NCBI RefSeq assembly: GCF_027497195.1
Contig: NZ_CP114905.1
Coordinates: 5,157,001 to 5,221,000, forward strand
Origin: Streptomyces sp. WMMC500
Lineage (GTDB): Bacteria > Actinomycetota > Actinomycetes > Streptomycetales > Streptomycetaceae
Length of the DNA: 64,000 nucleotides
Direction: 5' to 3'
The notes beneath the pieces were generated by a model that was not told the origin of the DNA, did not search any database, and worked only from the letters and a program-made list of their open reading frames with translations. The position numbers and the translations under genes are program-made. The stretch's first letter is position 1; every line of letters begins with the position of its first letter. This document shows positions 34,292 to 44,098 of the stretch, piece after piece.

Positions 34292-34909
34292 TTGTCCGCG
34301 ACCCGCCTTCTGGTCCTGGGTGCCGTCCGCCGGCACGGCCGTACGCACGGCTACCAGGTCCGGGCCGACCTGGAGTACTGGGGCGCCCACGAGTGGTCCA
34401 GCGTCAAGCCCGGCTCGATCTACCACGCGCTCAAGCAGATGGCCAAACAGGGGCTGCTGGTCGCCCACGAGGTGGCGCCCAGCACGGCCGGCGGCCCGCC
34501 GCGTACCGAGTACGAGATGACGGCCGAGGGCGACGCCGAGTACTTCCGGCTGCTGCGCGAGGCGCTGCGCCGCTACGACGAGAAGATCGACTTCCTCACC
34601 GCGGGCGTCGGCTTCCTCGTCGACCTGCCCCGCGCCGAGGCCGTCACGCTGCTCAAGGAGCGGGTCGCGGCGATGGAGGAGTGGCGCGCCCAGGTGCTGC
34701 GGCACTACTCGCCGCAGCAGGACGAGGACTTCGGGCACATCGGCGAGATCATGCGGCTCTGGCTGCACACCGCCGAGGCCGGCGCCGAGTGGACCCGCGC
34801 CCTGATCGGGCGGCTGGAGGCCGGCGCGTACGTGATGGCCGACGAGGGCGACCCGTGGGCCGGGGTGGCGACGAGCCCGGAGGGTCCCGGCGCCCCGGAC
34901 GACCGCTAA
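34292..34909 (+). CDS. PadR family transcriptional regulator
   Basis: This is a 205-residue regulator. The winged-helix domain (about 3-80) includes LLVLGAVRRHGRTHGYQVRADL and VKPGSIYHALKQMAKQGLL, followed by TEYEMTAEG. The C-terminal part is the four-helix PadR extension. The start codon is TTG, with AAGGGG upstream. The same palindrome occurs before the gene, over its stop codon, and in front of the ABC exporter, so autoregulation plus control of the exporter is expected. Confidence 0.9.
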   Translation: MSATRLLVLGAVRRHGRTHGYQVRADLEYWGAHEWSSVKPGSIYHALKQMAKQGLLVAHEVAPSTAGGPPRTEYEMTAEGDAEYFRLLREALRRYDEKIDFLTAGVGFLVDLPRAEAVTLLKERVAAMEEWRAQVLRHYSPQQDEDFGHIGEIMRLWLHTAEAGAEWTRALIGRLEAGAYVMADEGDPWAGVATSPEGPGAPDDR

Positions 34910-34922
34910 TCAAGTTTGACTA
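34907..34922. promoter_or_regulatory. PadR operator 2 (overlaps the padR stop codon)
   Basis: TAATCAA-GT-TTGACTA, one mismatch between arms. The TAA of its left arm is the padR stop codon. Confidence 0.6.
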
Positions 34923-34954
34923 ATCGCGGGACGGGGGATACCTTCGCGGGGCGG

Positions 34955-34970
34955 TGGTCAAATTTGACTA
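34955..34970. promoter_or_regulatory. PadR operator 3 (exporter promoter)
   Basis: TGGTCAA-AT-TTGACTA, 21 bp before the ABC ATPase start. It has the same arms and spacing as operators 1 and 2. Confidence 0.7.
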
Positions 34971-34991
34971 CCGGAGGAGCGGAGGAGGCGT

Positions 34992-36056
34992 ATGACGGCG
35001 ATCCTCGCCGAAGGACTGCGCAAGACGTACGGGAGGAAGGGCGCCGCGAAGGCGGCGCTCGCGGGCCTGGACCTCGCGGTCCCCGCGGGCACGGTGCACG
35101 CCGTGCTCGGCCCCAACGGCGCGGGCAAGACCACGGCCGTACGGATCCTGGCCACCCTGCTGCGCCCGGACGCCGGCACCGCGCGCGTCGCGGGCCACGA
35201 CGCCGTACGGGAGCCGGACGAGGTCCGCTACCGCATCGGGCTGCTCGGCCAGCACGCCGCCGTCGACGAGGTGCTCAGCGGGCGGCAGAACCTGGAGCTG
35301 TTCGGAAGGCTCTACCACCTCGGCCGCGCCGGCGCTCGGCGGCGGGCGGCGACGCTGCTGGCGCGGTTCGGCCTCGACGACACCGGCGACAAGCCCGTCG
35401 GCCAGTACAGCGGCGGCATGCGGCGGCGGCTCGACCTGGCCGCGAGCCTGCTCATGCGGCCGCAGGTGCTCTTCCTGGACGAGCCGACGACGGGCCTCGA
35501 CCCCCGCGGCCGTACGGAGGTGTGGCAGGCGGTCCGCTCGCTCGTCGGCGACGGCACCACCGTGCTGCTCACCACCCAGTACCTGGAGGAGGCCGACCAA
35601 CTCGCCGACCGGGTCTCGGTGGTCGACCACGGCCGCGTCGTCGCCGACGGCACGTCCGACGAACTGAAGGCCCTGCTCGGCGGCGACCGCATCGACGTCG
35701 TCGTCCGGGACGCGGACCGGCTCGACGCCGCGGCGGCCGTCATCGGCATGGCCGCGCGCGCCGGGGAGGCCGACATCGAGGTCGACGCCGACGCGCGGCG
35801 GATCAGCGCCCCGGTCGCCGACCGTATGGCGGCGCTGGCCGAGACCGTGGCGGGGCTCGGCGCGGCCGGGGTGGCGGCGGAGGACGTGTCGCTGCGCCGG
35901 CCGACGCTGGACGAGGTGTTCCTCCACCTCACCGGCCGCAGACAGGAGCAGGAGCAGCCGCAGGAGCGGGAGCAGGGACGGGCACAGGGACAGACAGGAC
36001 ACGCCGCGGGCGGCGCCGGTGACGCGCGCGCCGCGGCGGAAGGGAGCGCCGTATGA
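34992..36056 (+). CDS. DrrA-like ABC exporter ATP-binding protein
   Basis: This is a 354-residue ATPase. Walker A is [11 protein letters not shown], signature [13 protein letters not shown], Walker [16 protein letters not shown], and the H-loop region is [12 protein letters not shown]. The C-terminal DUF4162-type domain is followed by a Gln/Arg/Gly tail. This is the ATPase of a daunorubicin-type ABC-2 exporter. It ends in an ATGA overlap with the permease gene. Its promoter contains PadR operator 3. Confidence 0.93.
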   Translation: MTAILAEGLRKTYGRKGAAKAALAGLDLAVPAGTVHAVLGPNGAGKTTAVRILATLLRPDAGTARVAGHDAVREPDEVRYRIGLLGQHAAVDEVLSGRQNLELFGRLYHLGRAGARRRAATLLARFGLDDTGDKPVGQYSGGMRRRLDLAASLLMRPQVLFLDEPTTGLDPRGRTEVWQAVRSLVGDGTTVLLTTQYLEEADQLADRVSVVDHGRVVADGTSDELKALLGGDRIDVVVRDADRLDAAAAVIGMAARAGEADIEVDADARRISAPVADRMAALAETVAGLGAAGVAAEDVSLRRPTLDEVFLHLTGRRQEQEQPQEREQGRAQGQTGHAAGGAGDARAAAEGSAV

Positions 36057-36889
36057 CCGCCACCACCCTCGCACCCCCGCCGCCGGCCCGTACCGCGGGC
36101 GCCCGGCTGAAGTGGGCCGTCGTCGACGGACTGACGATGACCGGCCGCGGCTTCGCGCACTGGGCCCGCCGGCCGGGCGCGGCCGTGGTGAGCCTGGTCT
36201 TCCCGGTGATGATGCTGGTGGTCTTCACCTACCTGCTCGGCGGCGGCATGGCCGTGCCGGGCGGCGGCAGCTACCGCGAGTACCTGGTGCCCGGCATGCT
36301 CGCGCTCGCGATGTCCTTCGGCCTGGAGGCCACGATGGTCTCCCTCACCTCCGATCTCGGCAAGGGCGTCGTCGACCGCTTCCGGACCATGCCGATGGCC
36401 CCGTCCGCCGTCCTCGTCGGCCGGTCGCTCACCGACATGGCCGAGTCGGTCGCCGGGCTTGCCGTGATGGCCGGCGCGGGGCTCGCGGTCGGCTGGCGCT
36501 GGCACGGTTCGTGGGCGGAGGCGCTGGCCGCGTTCGGGCTGCTGCTGCTCCTGCGGTTCGCGATGCTGTGGGCCGGGATCTTCCTCGGCCTGGTGGCGGG
36601 CAAGCCGGAGATGGTGCAGGCGGTGCAGATCCTGGTGTGGCCGGTGGCGTTCCTGTCCAGCGCGTTCACCTCGCCGGAGACGATGCCCGGCTGGCTGGGC
36701 GCCGTCGCGGAGTGGAACCCGATGTCGGCGACGGCGGGCGCGATCCGGGAGCTGTTCGGCAACCCCGGCTGGACAGGCGACTCGTGGGCGGCGCAGCATC
36801 CGGTGCTGCTCGCGGTGGTCTGGCCGCTGGTGCTGCTCGCGGTGTTCTTCCCGCTGGCGGTGCGCCGGTATCTGCGCCTGGGGCGCTGA
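36053..36889 (+). CDS. ABC-2 type exporter permease (DrrB-like)
   Basis: This is a 278-residue membrane subunit with six helices, including [19 protein letters not shown] and [20 protein letters not shown]. The motif [15 protein letters not shown] is characteristic of DrrB permeases. Translationally coupled to the ATPase. The two form a complete exporter, probably for an amphiphilic compound or antibiotic. Confidence 0.92.
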   Translation: MTATTLAPPPPARTAGARLKWAVVDGLTMTGRGFAHWARRPGAAVVSLVFPVMMLVVFTYLLGGGMAVPGGGSYREYLVPGMLALAMSFGLEATMVSLTSDLGKGVVDRFRTMPMAPSAVLVGRSLTDMAESVAGLAVMAGAGLAVGWRWHGSWAEALAAFGLLLLLRFAMLWAGIFLGLVAGKPEMVQAVQILVWPVAFLSSAFTSPETMPGWLGAVAEWNPMSATAGAIRELFGNPGWTGDSWAAQHPVLLAVVWPLVLLAVFFPLAVRRYLRLGR

Positions 36890-37115
36890 AGGCGCGTACG
36901 GGCAGGTGGCGGGCGGCGCCCGCGGGCGTGGGCGACGGCGCCCTCGACGCGGGTGGCGCCCCCGCTGCACACCAGTGGCGCCCCGTTTGTACGACTTGAT
37001 CTGATGTGCCGCCGTGCCTCCGTACCCTTCCGACCCCCCGGGGGCGTTCTTCATGCGCCCGACTTATGCTCGCGGGCGTAAACCTTTCGGCACGTCCGCG
37101 GGGGGTGATGGTCCA

Positions 37116-38771
37116 GTGGGTCAGGAGCCCGAACCGGATAACGGCGAAGACAAGCCGCAGTCCGACGAGGCGCACAGCGCGTTCACGCCGCCCTTCGGCG
37201 TGCCTCTCCCCCCGGCGCCCGAAGACGGCCAGACGACCTCGGAGTTCGCGCGCCCCGCGGGCATCGGCGAGCCCGCCGCCGAGGACCACGGCGCGGGGTC
37301 CGGCTTCCGGCCCCCGCACGGCGGCCCCTCGGCCGCCGCCGGAGTCGCGCCGCCGCCCCCGCCGGCCACCGGTCCGCTGTCGCGATCCACGCCCTGGCAG
37401 GACCGGATGCGTGTCATGCTCCGTACGCCCATGACGGAACGCCCCACGCCCGAACGGACGCTGTCGCCCACCGAGGAGACCGCGCTGCCGGTGCCGCGCG
37501 TCCTCGACCTCACCCTGCGCATCGGCGAACTGCTGCTCGCCGGCGGCGAGGGCGCGGAGGACGTCGAGGCCGCGATGTTCGCCATCGCCCACGCCTTCGG
37601 CCTGGACCGCTGCGAGCCGACCGTCACGTTCACCCTCCTGACGGTCACGTACCAGCCCTCCCTGGTCGAGGACCCCATCACGCTCAACCGGACGGTGCGC
37701 CGCCGCGGCACCGACTACAACCGGCTCGCGGCCGTCTACCGCCTCGTCGACGCCATCGTGGACGAGGAGGCCGCGGTCAGCCTGGAGGAGGCGTACCGCG
37801 GCCTCGCCGAGATCCGCCGCAACCGCCACCCGTACTCCAAGTGGGCGCTCACCCTCGCCAGCGGCGGGCTGTCGGGCGCCGCGGCGACCCTGGTGGGCGG
37901 CGGGCCGCTGGTGTTCTGCGCGGCGGCGATCGGCGCGATGCTCGGCGACCGGCTCGCGTGGCTGGCGGCCGGGCGCGGGCTGCCGGAGTTCTACCAGTTC
38001 GTGGCTGCCGCCATGGCCCCGGCGGCGGTCGGCGTCACGCTCAACATCGCCGACATCGACGCCCAGTCCTCCGCCGTCATCACCGGCGGGCTCTTCGCGC
38101 TGATCCCCGGGCGGGCCCTGGTCGCCGCCGTCCAGGACGGGCTGACGGGGTATTACATCACCGCCTCCGCGCGGCTGCTCGAGGTGCTCTACCTCGTCGT
38201 CGGCATCGTCGTCGGCGTGCTCATCGTGCTCTACGTCGGCGTGCAGCTCGGCGCCGAGCTGAGCCCGGACGCCGCGCTGCACCGCCAGGAGCGGCCGGTG
38301 GTCTCCCTGCTCGCGGCGATGCTGCTGACGCTGGCGTTCGCCGTCCTGCTCCAGCAGGAGCGTTCCACCGTGATCGCCGTGACCCTCAACGGAGGCGTCG
38401 CCTGGCTGATCTACGCGGTCATCGCCCACCAGGCGAACAAGTCGCCGGTCCTGGCCACCGCGCTGGCCGCCGGCCTCGTCGGGCTCTTCGGCCAGCTCTT
38501 CTCGCGCTACCGGTTCATCTCCGCGCTGCCGTACGTCACGGCCGCCATCGGCCCGCTGCTGCCGGGCAGCGCCACGTACTTCGGCCTGCTGGGCTTCGCC
38601 CAGAACGAGCTGAACGCCGGCGCCCGCTCGCTGCTGACCGCCGCCGCGCTGGCGCTGGCGATCGCGATCGGGGTGAACCTGGGCGGCGAGATGGCCCGGC
38701 TCTTCATGAAACGCCCGGGCGAGAAAACGACCCCCGCCCGGCGGGGCGCGAAGCGCACCCGCGGGTTCTAG
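37116..38771 (+). CDS. Threonine/serine exporter (ThrE) family protein
   Basis: This 551-residue protein has a disordered N-terminus (about 1-110), then a ThrE/DUF1212 domain (LRIGELLLAGGEGAEDVEAAM, TYQPSLVEDPITLNRTVRRRG) with membrane helices and a second ThrE_2 membrane domain at the C-terminus. Family members export threonine and serine. The GTG at 37116 is tentative; other in-frame starts at 37014 would add about 34 residues. The gene stands alone before ppa. Confidence 0.88.
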   Translation: MGQEPEPDNGEDKPQSDEAHSAFTPPFGVPLPPAPEDGQTTSEFARPAGIGEPAAEDHGAGSGFRPPHGGPSAAAGVAPPPPPATGPLSRSTPWQDRMRVMLRTPMTERPTPERTLSPTEETALPVPRVLDLTLRIGELLLAGGEGAEDVEAAMFAIAHAFGLDRCEPTVTFTLLTVTYQPSLVEDPITLNRTVRRRGTDYNRLAAVYRLVDAIVDEEAAVSLEEAYRGLAEIRRNRHPYSKWALTLASGGLSGAAATLVGGGPLVFCAAAIGAMLGDRLAWLAAGRGLPEFYQFVAAAMAPAAVGVTLNIADIDAQSSAVITGGLFALIPGRALVAAVQDGLTGYYITASARLLEVLYLVVGIVVGVLIVLYVGVQLGAELSPDAALHRQERPVVSLLAAMLLTLAFAVLLQQERSTVIAVTLNGGVAWLIYAVIAHQANKSPVLATALAAGLVGLFGQLFSRYRFISALPYVTAAIGPLLPGSATYFGLLGFAQNELNAGARSLLTAAALALAIAIGVNLGGEMARLFMKRPGEKTTPARRGAKRTRGF

Positions 38772-38805
38772 GGGCCGTCCCCGGCGTCCGTGCCGGCACG
38801 CGTCG

Positions 38806-38858
38806 CCGCGTACCGCTCGTACGGCCGCGTACCGCTCGTATCGCTGCGTACCGCGCGT
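38806..38858. repeat. 19-bp-period direct repeats
   Basis: CCGCGTACCGCTCGTA occurs at 38806-38821 and 38825-38840, with a degenerate third copy to 38858, in the gap between thrE-like and ppa. Confidence 0.7.
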
Positions 38859-38874
38859 CAGCGGGGCCCGCCGG

Positions 38875-39369
38875 TCAGTGGTGGCCGCCCGCCGCCTCCA
38901 GGCGCTTCTTGGACGCCTCGATCTCGGCCTCCGCGTCCTGCCGGCCCACCCAACTGGCGCCCTCCACGGACTTGCCGGGCTCCAGGTCCTTGTACACCTC
39001 GAAGAAGTGCTGGATCTCCAGCCGGTCGAACTCCGACACGTGGTGGATGTCCCGCAGGTGCTCCACCCGCGGGTCGTGCGCCGGCACGCACAGCACCTTG
39101 TCGTCGCCGCCGGCCTCGTCGGTCATGCGGAACATGCCGATCGTGCGGCAGGCGATGAGGCATCCGGGGAACGTCGGCTCGTCCAGAAGGACCAGCGCGT
39201 CCAGCGGGTCGCCGTCCTCTCCGAGCGTGCCTTCGATAAAGCCGTAGTCTGCCGGGTAGCTGGTCGAGGTGAAGAGCCGCCGGTCCAGGCGGATCCGGCC
39301 CGTCTCGTGATCCACTTCGTACTTGTTCCGCGAACCCTTCGGGATCTCGATGGTGACGTCGAACTCCAC
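38875..39369 (-). CDS. ppa: Inorganic pyrophosphatase
   Basis: This is a 164-residue family I soluble pyrophosphatase. It carries [20 protein letters not shown], containing the metal-binding DGDPLD signature, and ends with a short C-terminal helix. It hydrolyses pyrophosphate from biosynthetic reactions. The GTG start at 39369 follows GAAGGAGAG. The divergent dacB gene on its other side is a known streptomycete gene order. Confidence 0.95.
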   Translation of the reverse strand: MEFDVTIEIPKGSRNKYEVDHETGRIRLDRRLFTSTSYPADYGFIEGTLGEDGDPLDALVLLDEPTFPGCLIACRTIGMFRMTDEAGGDDKVLCVPAHDPRVEHLRDIHHVSEFDRLEIQHFFEVYKDLEPGKSVEGASWVGRQDAEAEIEASKKRLEAAGGHH

Positions 39370-39455
39370 GGGTGGCTCTCCTTCAAGATCAGCATGGTTC
39401 AGATGATTAAGTGTCCCCCACGCAGCGGGGTGGTGGCGAAAGGGGCTGGTCCCTG

Positions 39456-41006
39456 GTGAGGGTCGGGGTCGGGGTCGCGGTGGCACGGCGGAAGGCCGCC
39501 CGCTGGGCACGGCACTGGACCCGGCGGTGGGAGGCACAGCCCCTGCACACCCGTCGTACGGTGCGGCTGGTGGCCGCGTCCGGCGCGCTGGGCGGCGTCC
39601 TCGCCGCCGGTGTGATCACCGTGGCGGGGCCCTGGGACTCGGGTCAGCGTACGGCGGAGAGGCGGACCGCCGCGCGTGCCGACGCCGCCGATGGCCGTAC
39701 AGGTGACAGGGATCACGGCGCCGCCGACGGCGTACCGGGCGACGGCGCCCCCGGCGACGGCCTGCAGGGCGCCCGCGCGGGCGCCCCGCGGGTGCTGACC
39801 CCGCTGGGCCCGCAGGACGGCACCCGGCCCGCCGGCACCCCGCGGCCGACCGGGGCCGGACTCGCCAAGGAACTGGCGCCGCTGCTGAAGGATCCCGCGC
39901 TCGGCTCGCCGACCACCGCGGCCGTGTGGGACGTGACCACGGGCCGCGAACTGTACGGCGAGCGCGAGACCGCCGGCGTCGTGCCCGCCTCCACGGTCAA
40001 GCTGGCCACCGGCGCCGCCGCCCTCGCGGCCCTCGGCCCCGACCACCGCATCCCGACCGCGTCGCTCGCCGAGGGCGGCGAGGTCTTCCTCGTCGGCGGC
40101 GGTGACCCCACGCTGACCGCGAAGCGGCTGGCGCGCCTGGCGCGGGACACGGCGCGGGAGCTGAAGGCGGACGGGGTGCGGAAGGTGGCCGTACGGTACG
40201 ACGCCACCGCGTACGCCGGTGACGTCCTGCACGAGATCGGGCTCAACGAGAACATCGCGCCCGTCACCCCGCTGATGGTCGACGAGGCCCGCCTGGACGA
40301 CTCCTGGCACGGCCCGGCCCCGCGCGCGACGGACCCGGCGCGGGACGCGGCGGACGCCTTCGCCGGGGAGCTGCGCGAGGCGGGCGTACGGGTCGCGGGC
40401 GAGCCGCGCGCGGAGCGGGTGCCGGAGAAGGCGGACGAGCTGGCGGCGACGTACTCGGCGCCGCTGGCGGAGCTGACCGAGCGGATGCTGACGTACAGCG
40501 ACAACGACCTCGGCGAGGCGCTCGCCCGGCAGACGGCCCTCGCGACGGGCCGCGAGGCGAGCTTCGCGGGGGCGGGGAAGGCGGTCGCGGGGCAACTGAA
40601 GAAGCTGGGACTGCCGGTGCGCGGGGCGCGGTTCGCCGACGGCAGCGGCATCAGCCGGGGCAACCGGGTCTCGGCGGACCTGCTGGCCCGGCTGCTGGTG
40701 ACGGCGGCGGACCAGGACCGCCCGGAGCTGCGGCCGCTGCTGACGGGGCTGCCGGTGGCGGGGTTCAACGGCACGCTGCGGGACCGCTACGGGGACGAGG
40801 GCGGCGGCGCGGGGGCGGCGCGGGGCGTGGTGCGGGCGAAGACGGGGACGCTGACGGGGGTCAACTCGCTGGCGGGGACCGTGGTGGACGCGGACGGGCG
40901 GCTGCTGGCGTTCGCGTTCTTCACGATGGGCGCGACGGACCGCACGGGGGCGGGGGACGCGCTGGACCGGATGGCGGCGGCGGTGGCGGGCTGCGGCTGC
41001 CGCTGA
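39456..41006 (+). CDS. dacB: D-alanyl-D-alanine carboxypeptidase/endopeptidase (PBP4, S13 family)
   Basis: This is a 516-residue membrane-anchored penicillin-binding protein. A helix near residues 36-55 ([19 protein letters not shown]) anchors it. The SxxK motif is PASTVKLAT, SxN is YSDNDLGE and KTG is [10 protein letters not shown], so the active site is complete. It trims peptide stems of peptidoglycan. The start is uncertain: the GTG at 39456 has AAAGGGG upstream, and a GTG at 39411 would add 15 residues. In S. coelicolor tilS/hpt/ftsH follow this pair; here they do not. Confidence 0.9.
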   Translation: MRVGVGVAVARRKAARWARHWTRRWEAQPLHTRRTVRLVAASGALGGVLAAGVITVAGPWDSGQRTAERRTAARADAADGRTGDRDHGAADGVPGDGAPGDGLQGARAGAPRVLTPLGPQDGTRPAGTPRPTGAGLAKELAPLLKDPALGSPTTAAVWDVTTGRELYGERETAGVVPASTVKLATGAAALAALGPDHRIPTASLAEGGEVFLVGGGDPTLTAKRLARLARDTARELKADGVRKVAVRYDATAYAGDVLHEIGLNENIAPVTPLMVDEARLDDSWHGPAPRATDPARDAADAFAGELREAGVRVAGEPRAERVPEKADELAATYSAPLAELTERMLTYSDNDLGEALARQTALATGREASFAGAGKAVAGQLKKLGLPVRGARFADGSGISRGNRVSADLLARLLVTAADQDRPELRPLLTGLPVAGFNGTLRDRYGDEGGGAGAARGVVRAKTGTLTGVNSLAGTVVDADGRLLAFAFFTMGATDRTGAGDALDRMAAAVAGCGCR

Positions 41007-41073
41007 GCCGGCGGCTCACCTCCGGCCTCTCGAACCACCCCGTGTCGCAGGTGTGTTGCAGGTCCTCGTCCGG

Positions 41074-41092
41074 TTATCCACAGGTCTGTGGA
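41074..41092. promoter_or_regulatory. Palindrome overlapping a DnaA-box-like 9-mer
   Basis: TTATCCACA (41074-41082) overlaps TCCACAG-GT-CTGTGGA (41077-41092, perfect 7-bp arms), in the 217-bp gap before the NlpC/P60 gene. The single box argues against an origin; a regulator site is more likely. Confidence 0.5.
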
Positions 41093-41223
41093 GGAGGGCT
41101 GCGGGAGTTGCGGCCGGTATGGCAGCATCCGAGGCATGTGATCGCCCGGGGCTGGCCAGAGTCCCGGGGCGGGCCCGCCGAGTCGGGCCCGTGGGAGCAC
41201 GATCGGGGGAGTGTGGGAGACGC

Positions 41224-42342
41224 ATGCGCGAAATCGGGGGATCGCCGCAGGCAGAAGCAGGGCCGGTGGAAACGGGGCCGGAGGGAACGGGGCCGGCGGG
41301 AACGGGGCCGGCGGGAGCGCGTCGGCGCAGGGGCGTCGCCCTGGCCGTGACCGGGCTGCTGGCGCTGCTCGTGCCGCTGACCGGGCCCGCGGCCGAGGCG
41401 GAGCCGAAGCCGACGGTCGAGGAGGTGCACGCCCGCGTGGAGCGGCTGTACCGCGAGGCGGAGGCCGCCACCGACGCGTACAACGACGCGGAGGAGAAGG
41501 CGAAGAAGCAGCGCGAGGAGGTCGAGCGGCTCGACCGCGCCGAGGCCGCCGCGAGCCGGCGGCTGGCCGGGCTGAAGGACGAGGCGGGCGCGCTGGCCCG
41601 GGCGCAGTATCGCGGCGGCGGGGTGCCGATGGAGGCGCAGTTGCTGCTCAGCGACGACCCGGAGGAGTTCGTCGACGACCTGCGGCTGGCCCGCAAGGGG
41701 CAGCATGCGCAGCGGCGGCTGATCACCGAGGTGACCGGCACGCAGAGGCGGTTGGACGGGTACGCGAGGAAGGCCGCGGGGACGTACGAGCGGCTGGAGC
41801 GCAGCCGCGAGGCCAGGGCCGCGGCGAAGGAGAAGATAGAAGAGCGGCTGGCCGAGGCGAAGGAGCTGGAGCGGAAGCTCAAGGCCGAGGAGCGGGAGCG
41901 GCTGCGCCGGCTGGAGCGGCAGCGGGCCCGCGAGGCGCAGGCGCGCTGGCTGGACTCCGGAATCCTGGACGAGATCGACGCGGCGGCGACGCCCGCGGGC
42001 AAGAAGGCCATCGCGTACGCCACGGACCAGCTCGGCAAGGACTACGTGTGGGGCGCCGAGGGGCCGGACACGTTCGACTGCTCGGGGCTGACGATGCGCG
42101 CCTGGGAGGCGGCCGGGGTGGCGATCCCGCGGACCTCGCAGACCCAGTTGGCGGGGCTGCCGCGGATCGACGTGCGCGAGATGCGCCCGGGCGACCTGAT
42201 CATTTATCACTCCGACGCCAGCCACGTCGGCATATATGTCGGTGACGGCGCGATCGTGCACGCGCCGCGGCCCGGCCGGCAGGTGACCGTGGCCGGCGCG
42301 GGCACCATGCCGATCAAGGGCGTCGTACGTCCCGACGCGTGA
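41224..42342 (+). CDS. Secreted NlpC/P60 (C40) peptidoglycan hydrolase with coiled coil
   Basis: This is a 372-residue protein. A repetitive basic N-terminus (residues 11-36) precedes a signal helix (37-57). A long coiled coil (about 65-245, for example KAKKQREEVERLDRAEAA) leads to the NlpC/P60 domain with FDCSGLTMRAW (catalytic Cys), HVGIYVGDG and a second His. It should cleave peptide bonds in the cell wall, in the manner of RipA/CwlO-like hydrolases with a coiled-coil hook. GGAG at 41215-41218 fixes the ATG start at 41224. Confidence 0.9.
   Translation: MREIGGSPQAEAGPVETGPEGTGPAGTGPAGARRRRGVALAVTGLLALLVPLTGPAAEAEPKPTVEEVHARVERLYREAEAATDAYNDAEEKAKKQREEVERLDRAEAAASRRLAGLKDEAGALARAQYRGGGVPMEAQLLLSDDPEEFVDDLRLARKGQHAQRRLITEVTGTQRRLDGYARKAAGTYERLERSREARAAAKEKIEERLAEAKELERKLKAEERERLRRLERQRAREAQARWLDSGILDEIDAAATPAGKKAIAYATDQLGKDYVWGAEGPDTFDCSGLTMRAWEAAGVAIPRTSQTQLAGLPRIDVREMRPGDLIIYHSDASHVGIYVGDGAIVHAPRPGRQVTVAGAGTMPIKGVVRPDA
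41265..41309 (+). repeat. 15-bp in-frame tandem repeat (three copies)
   Basis: GGNGGNAACGGGGCC-type units at 41265, 41280 and 41295 encode the TGPAG/TGPEG repeats before the signal helix of the NlpC/P60 protein. Confidence 0.85.
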
Positions 42343-42583
42343 TCTGCGTCATGTGGCCGACGCGCCGGATACGGGGCGCCGGGGCCCGGCGTGACCCCTC
42401 CCAGCAGGGCAAAGGGCCCGGGGAGCGGTCGCGTTCCGGGCCGCGTCACCCGTTCCGTACCGGCGGGTGATCACGCTAGGGTCCCTCCTTGGCGGTTTTG
42501 CTGCATAGGGCACGAGCCGCCGCACACGGCCGCGAGCGCGCTCGCGCCCGGCCGTCACCCTCGGGGGGAGGGAAGGAAGAGCG

Positions 42584-44071
42584 ATGCCCGCACCCGGGCG
42601 TTCCCCGGCCTCCGGACCGTCCGGCGGACCTGACCAGTCCGCCGCAGGTGCCGGGGTGACCGATGCGCAGGCCGCACCGCGGCGGCGGCACCCGCAGCCG
42701 TCGGCCGTGTACGCGCCGTCGCCGCTGCCGCACGCGCCGTTGCCGGCGCAGCGTTCGGGCCACGGCGCCGTGCCCGGGCAGCCGCACGCGCGCGAGCGCG
42801 TGGTCCCGGAGCCGCTGACGCTGCTGCTGATAGAGGCGGAGCCGGGCAGCGGACCCGGCGTCGCGCGGATGCTGGAGCAGGCCGGCGCCGGCCGGCACGG
42901 CGAGCGGATCCGGGTGCGCACGGCGCGTAACCTCACCGAGGCGGAGCGGCTGCTCGGCCCCGACGTGCACTGCATCCTGCTGGACCTCAGCGTGACCGAC
43001 GAGCCGGTCCCCGCTGACGACGCCGGCCCCGTGGGGGGCGGCGACGAGCTGGAGGCGCTGTACGAGGTGCTGGCCATGGCCCCGATGCACGCGGTGCTGA
43101 CGCTCACCGACGAGGACGACGTCGAGCTGGCCGCCGAGGCGGTCCGCGTCGGCGCGCAGGACTACCTCTTCCGCGGCGAGCTGGACGGCCGGGTGCTCGG
43201 CCGCGCCATCCGGTACGCGGTCGAGCGCAAGCGGGCCGACCTGGCGCAGAGCAGGCTGACGGCCTCGCGGCTGCGGGCACAGGAGAACGCCCGGCTGGAG
43301 CGCGGGCTGCTGCCCACGCCGCTGCTCGCCGGCTCCGGCCTCGGCTTCGCGGCCTGCTACCGACCCGGCCTCCCGCCGCCCGCCGCCGGCGCCACCCCGA
43401 CCCGGGCGCTGCTCGGCGGCGACTTCTACGACGCGGTGCGCACCCCCGACGGCGCGGTGCACGCCATGATCGGTGACGTCTGCGGCCACGGCCCGGACGA
43501 GGCCGCGCTCGGCGTGGAGCTGCGCATCGCCTGGCGGGCGCTGACCTTCGCGGGCCTCGTCGGCGACGAGCTGCTGGCCACGCTGCAGCAGGTGCTGGAG
43601 AACGAGCGGGCGGACGACGAGATATTCGCCACGATGTGCACCGTCGACATCTCCCCCGACGCCCGTCGCGCCGGCCTCTACCTGGCGGGCCACCCGGCGC
43701 CGCTGGTCGTCGTCCCGGGCGGCCGGCCGCGGTTGATGCCGCAGGAGCTGGGCGGCCCGGCGCTCGGCCTGCTGCCGCGCGCCCGCTGGCCGCGCCAGCA
43801 GGTGGAGCTGGGCGGCGCGTGGAGCCTGATGCTCTACACCGACGGCCTCATCGAGGGGCGCACGGGCCCGGGCCGCGCCCGGCTCGGCCAGGACGGCATG
43901 CTCGCGCTGCTCGGCAGGCTGCTGGACCAGGGTCTGGGCGGCGACGACCTGCTGCACGGCGCGGTCACCGAGGCACGGGCCCTCAACGGCGGCGACCTGA
44001 ACGACGACGTGGCGGTCCTGCTCCTGGATCGGCCCCCGGGCCCGTGCGGACCCGGGGACCGGAGGTCGTGA
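42584..44071 (+). CDS. Receiver domain/SpoIIE phosphatase fusion
   Basis: This is a 495-residue protein. A disordered N-terminus (1-75) is followed by a receiver-like domain (about 78-215) with phospho-site Asp134 (ILLDLSVTD). The usual conserved lysine is replaced by Arg197 (DYLFRGEL), and EDD at the N-terminus is EAE. The C-terminal PPM/SpoIIE domain (about 250-480) has GGDFYDAV, IGDVCGHGPDEAALG and LMLYTDGLIEGR. It probably dephosphorylates an anti-anti-sigma factor. The ATG follows GGAAGGAAG. Confidence 0.9.
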   Translation: MPAPGRSPASGPSGGPDQSAAGAGVTDAQAAPRRRHPQPSAVYAPSPLPHAPLPAQRSGHGAVPGQPHARERVVPEPLTLLLIEAEPGSGPGVARMLEQAGAGRHGERIRVRTARNLTEAERLLGPDVHCILLDLSVTDEPVPADDAGPVGGGDELEALYEVLAMAPMHAVLTLTDEDDVELAAEAVRVGAQDYLFRGELDGRVLGRAIRYAVERKRADLAQSRLTASRLRAQENARLERGLLPTPLLAGSGLGFAACYRPGLPPPAAGATPTRALLGGDFYDAVRTPDGAVHAMIGDVCGHGPDEAALGVELRIAWRALTFAGLVGDELLATLQQVLENERADDEIFATMCTVDISPDARRAGLYLAGHPAPLVVVPGGRPRLMPQELGGPALGLLPRARWPRQQVELGGAWSLMLYTDGLIEGRTGPGRARLGQDGMLALLGRLLDQGLGGDDLLHGAVTEARALNGGDLNDDVAVLLLDRPPGPCGPGDRRS

Positions 44072-44098
44072 GCGCGTGGCGCGTGCGCGCCGCGCGGG

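Noticed and set aside
41074..41082. Possible replication origin (DnaA box)
   Set aside because: Only one box; dnaA, dnaN, gyrB and box clusters are absent.
41007..41223. c-di-AMP riboswitch (ydaO) before the NlpC/P60 gene
   Set aside because: These riboswitches often precede such genes, but the conserved ydaO core sequence is not seen here.
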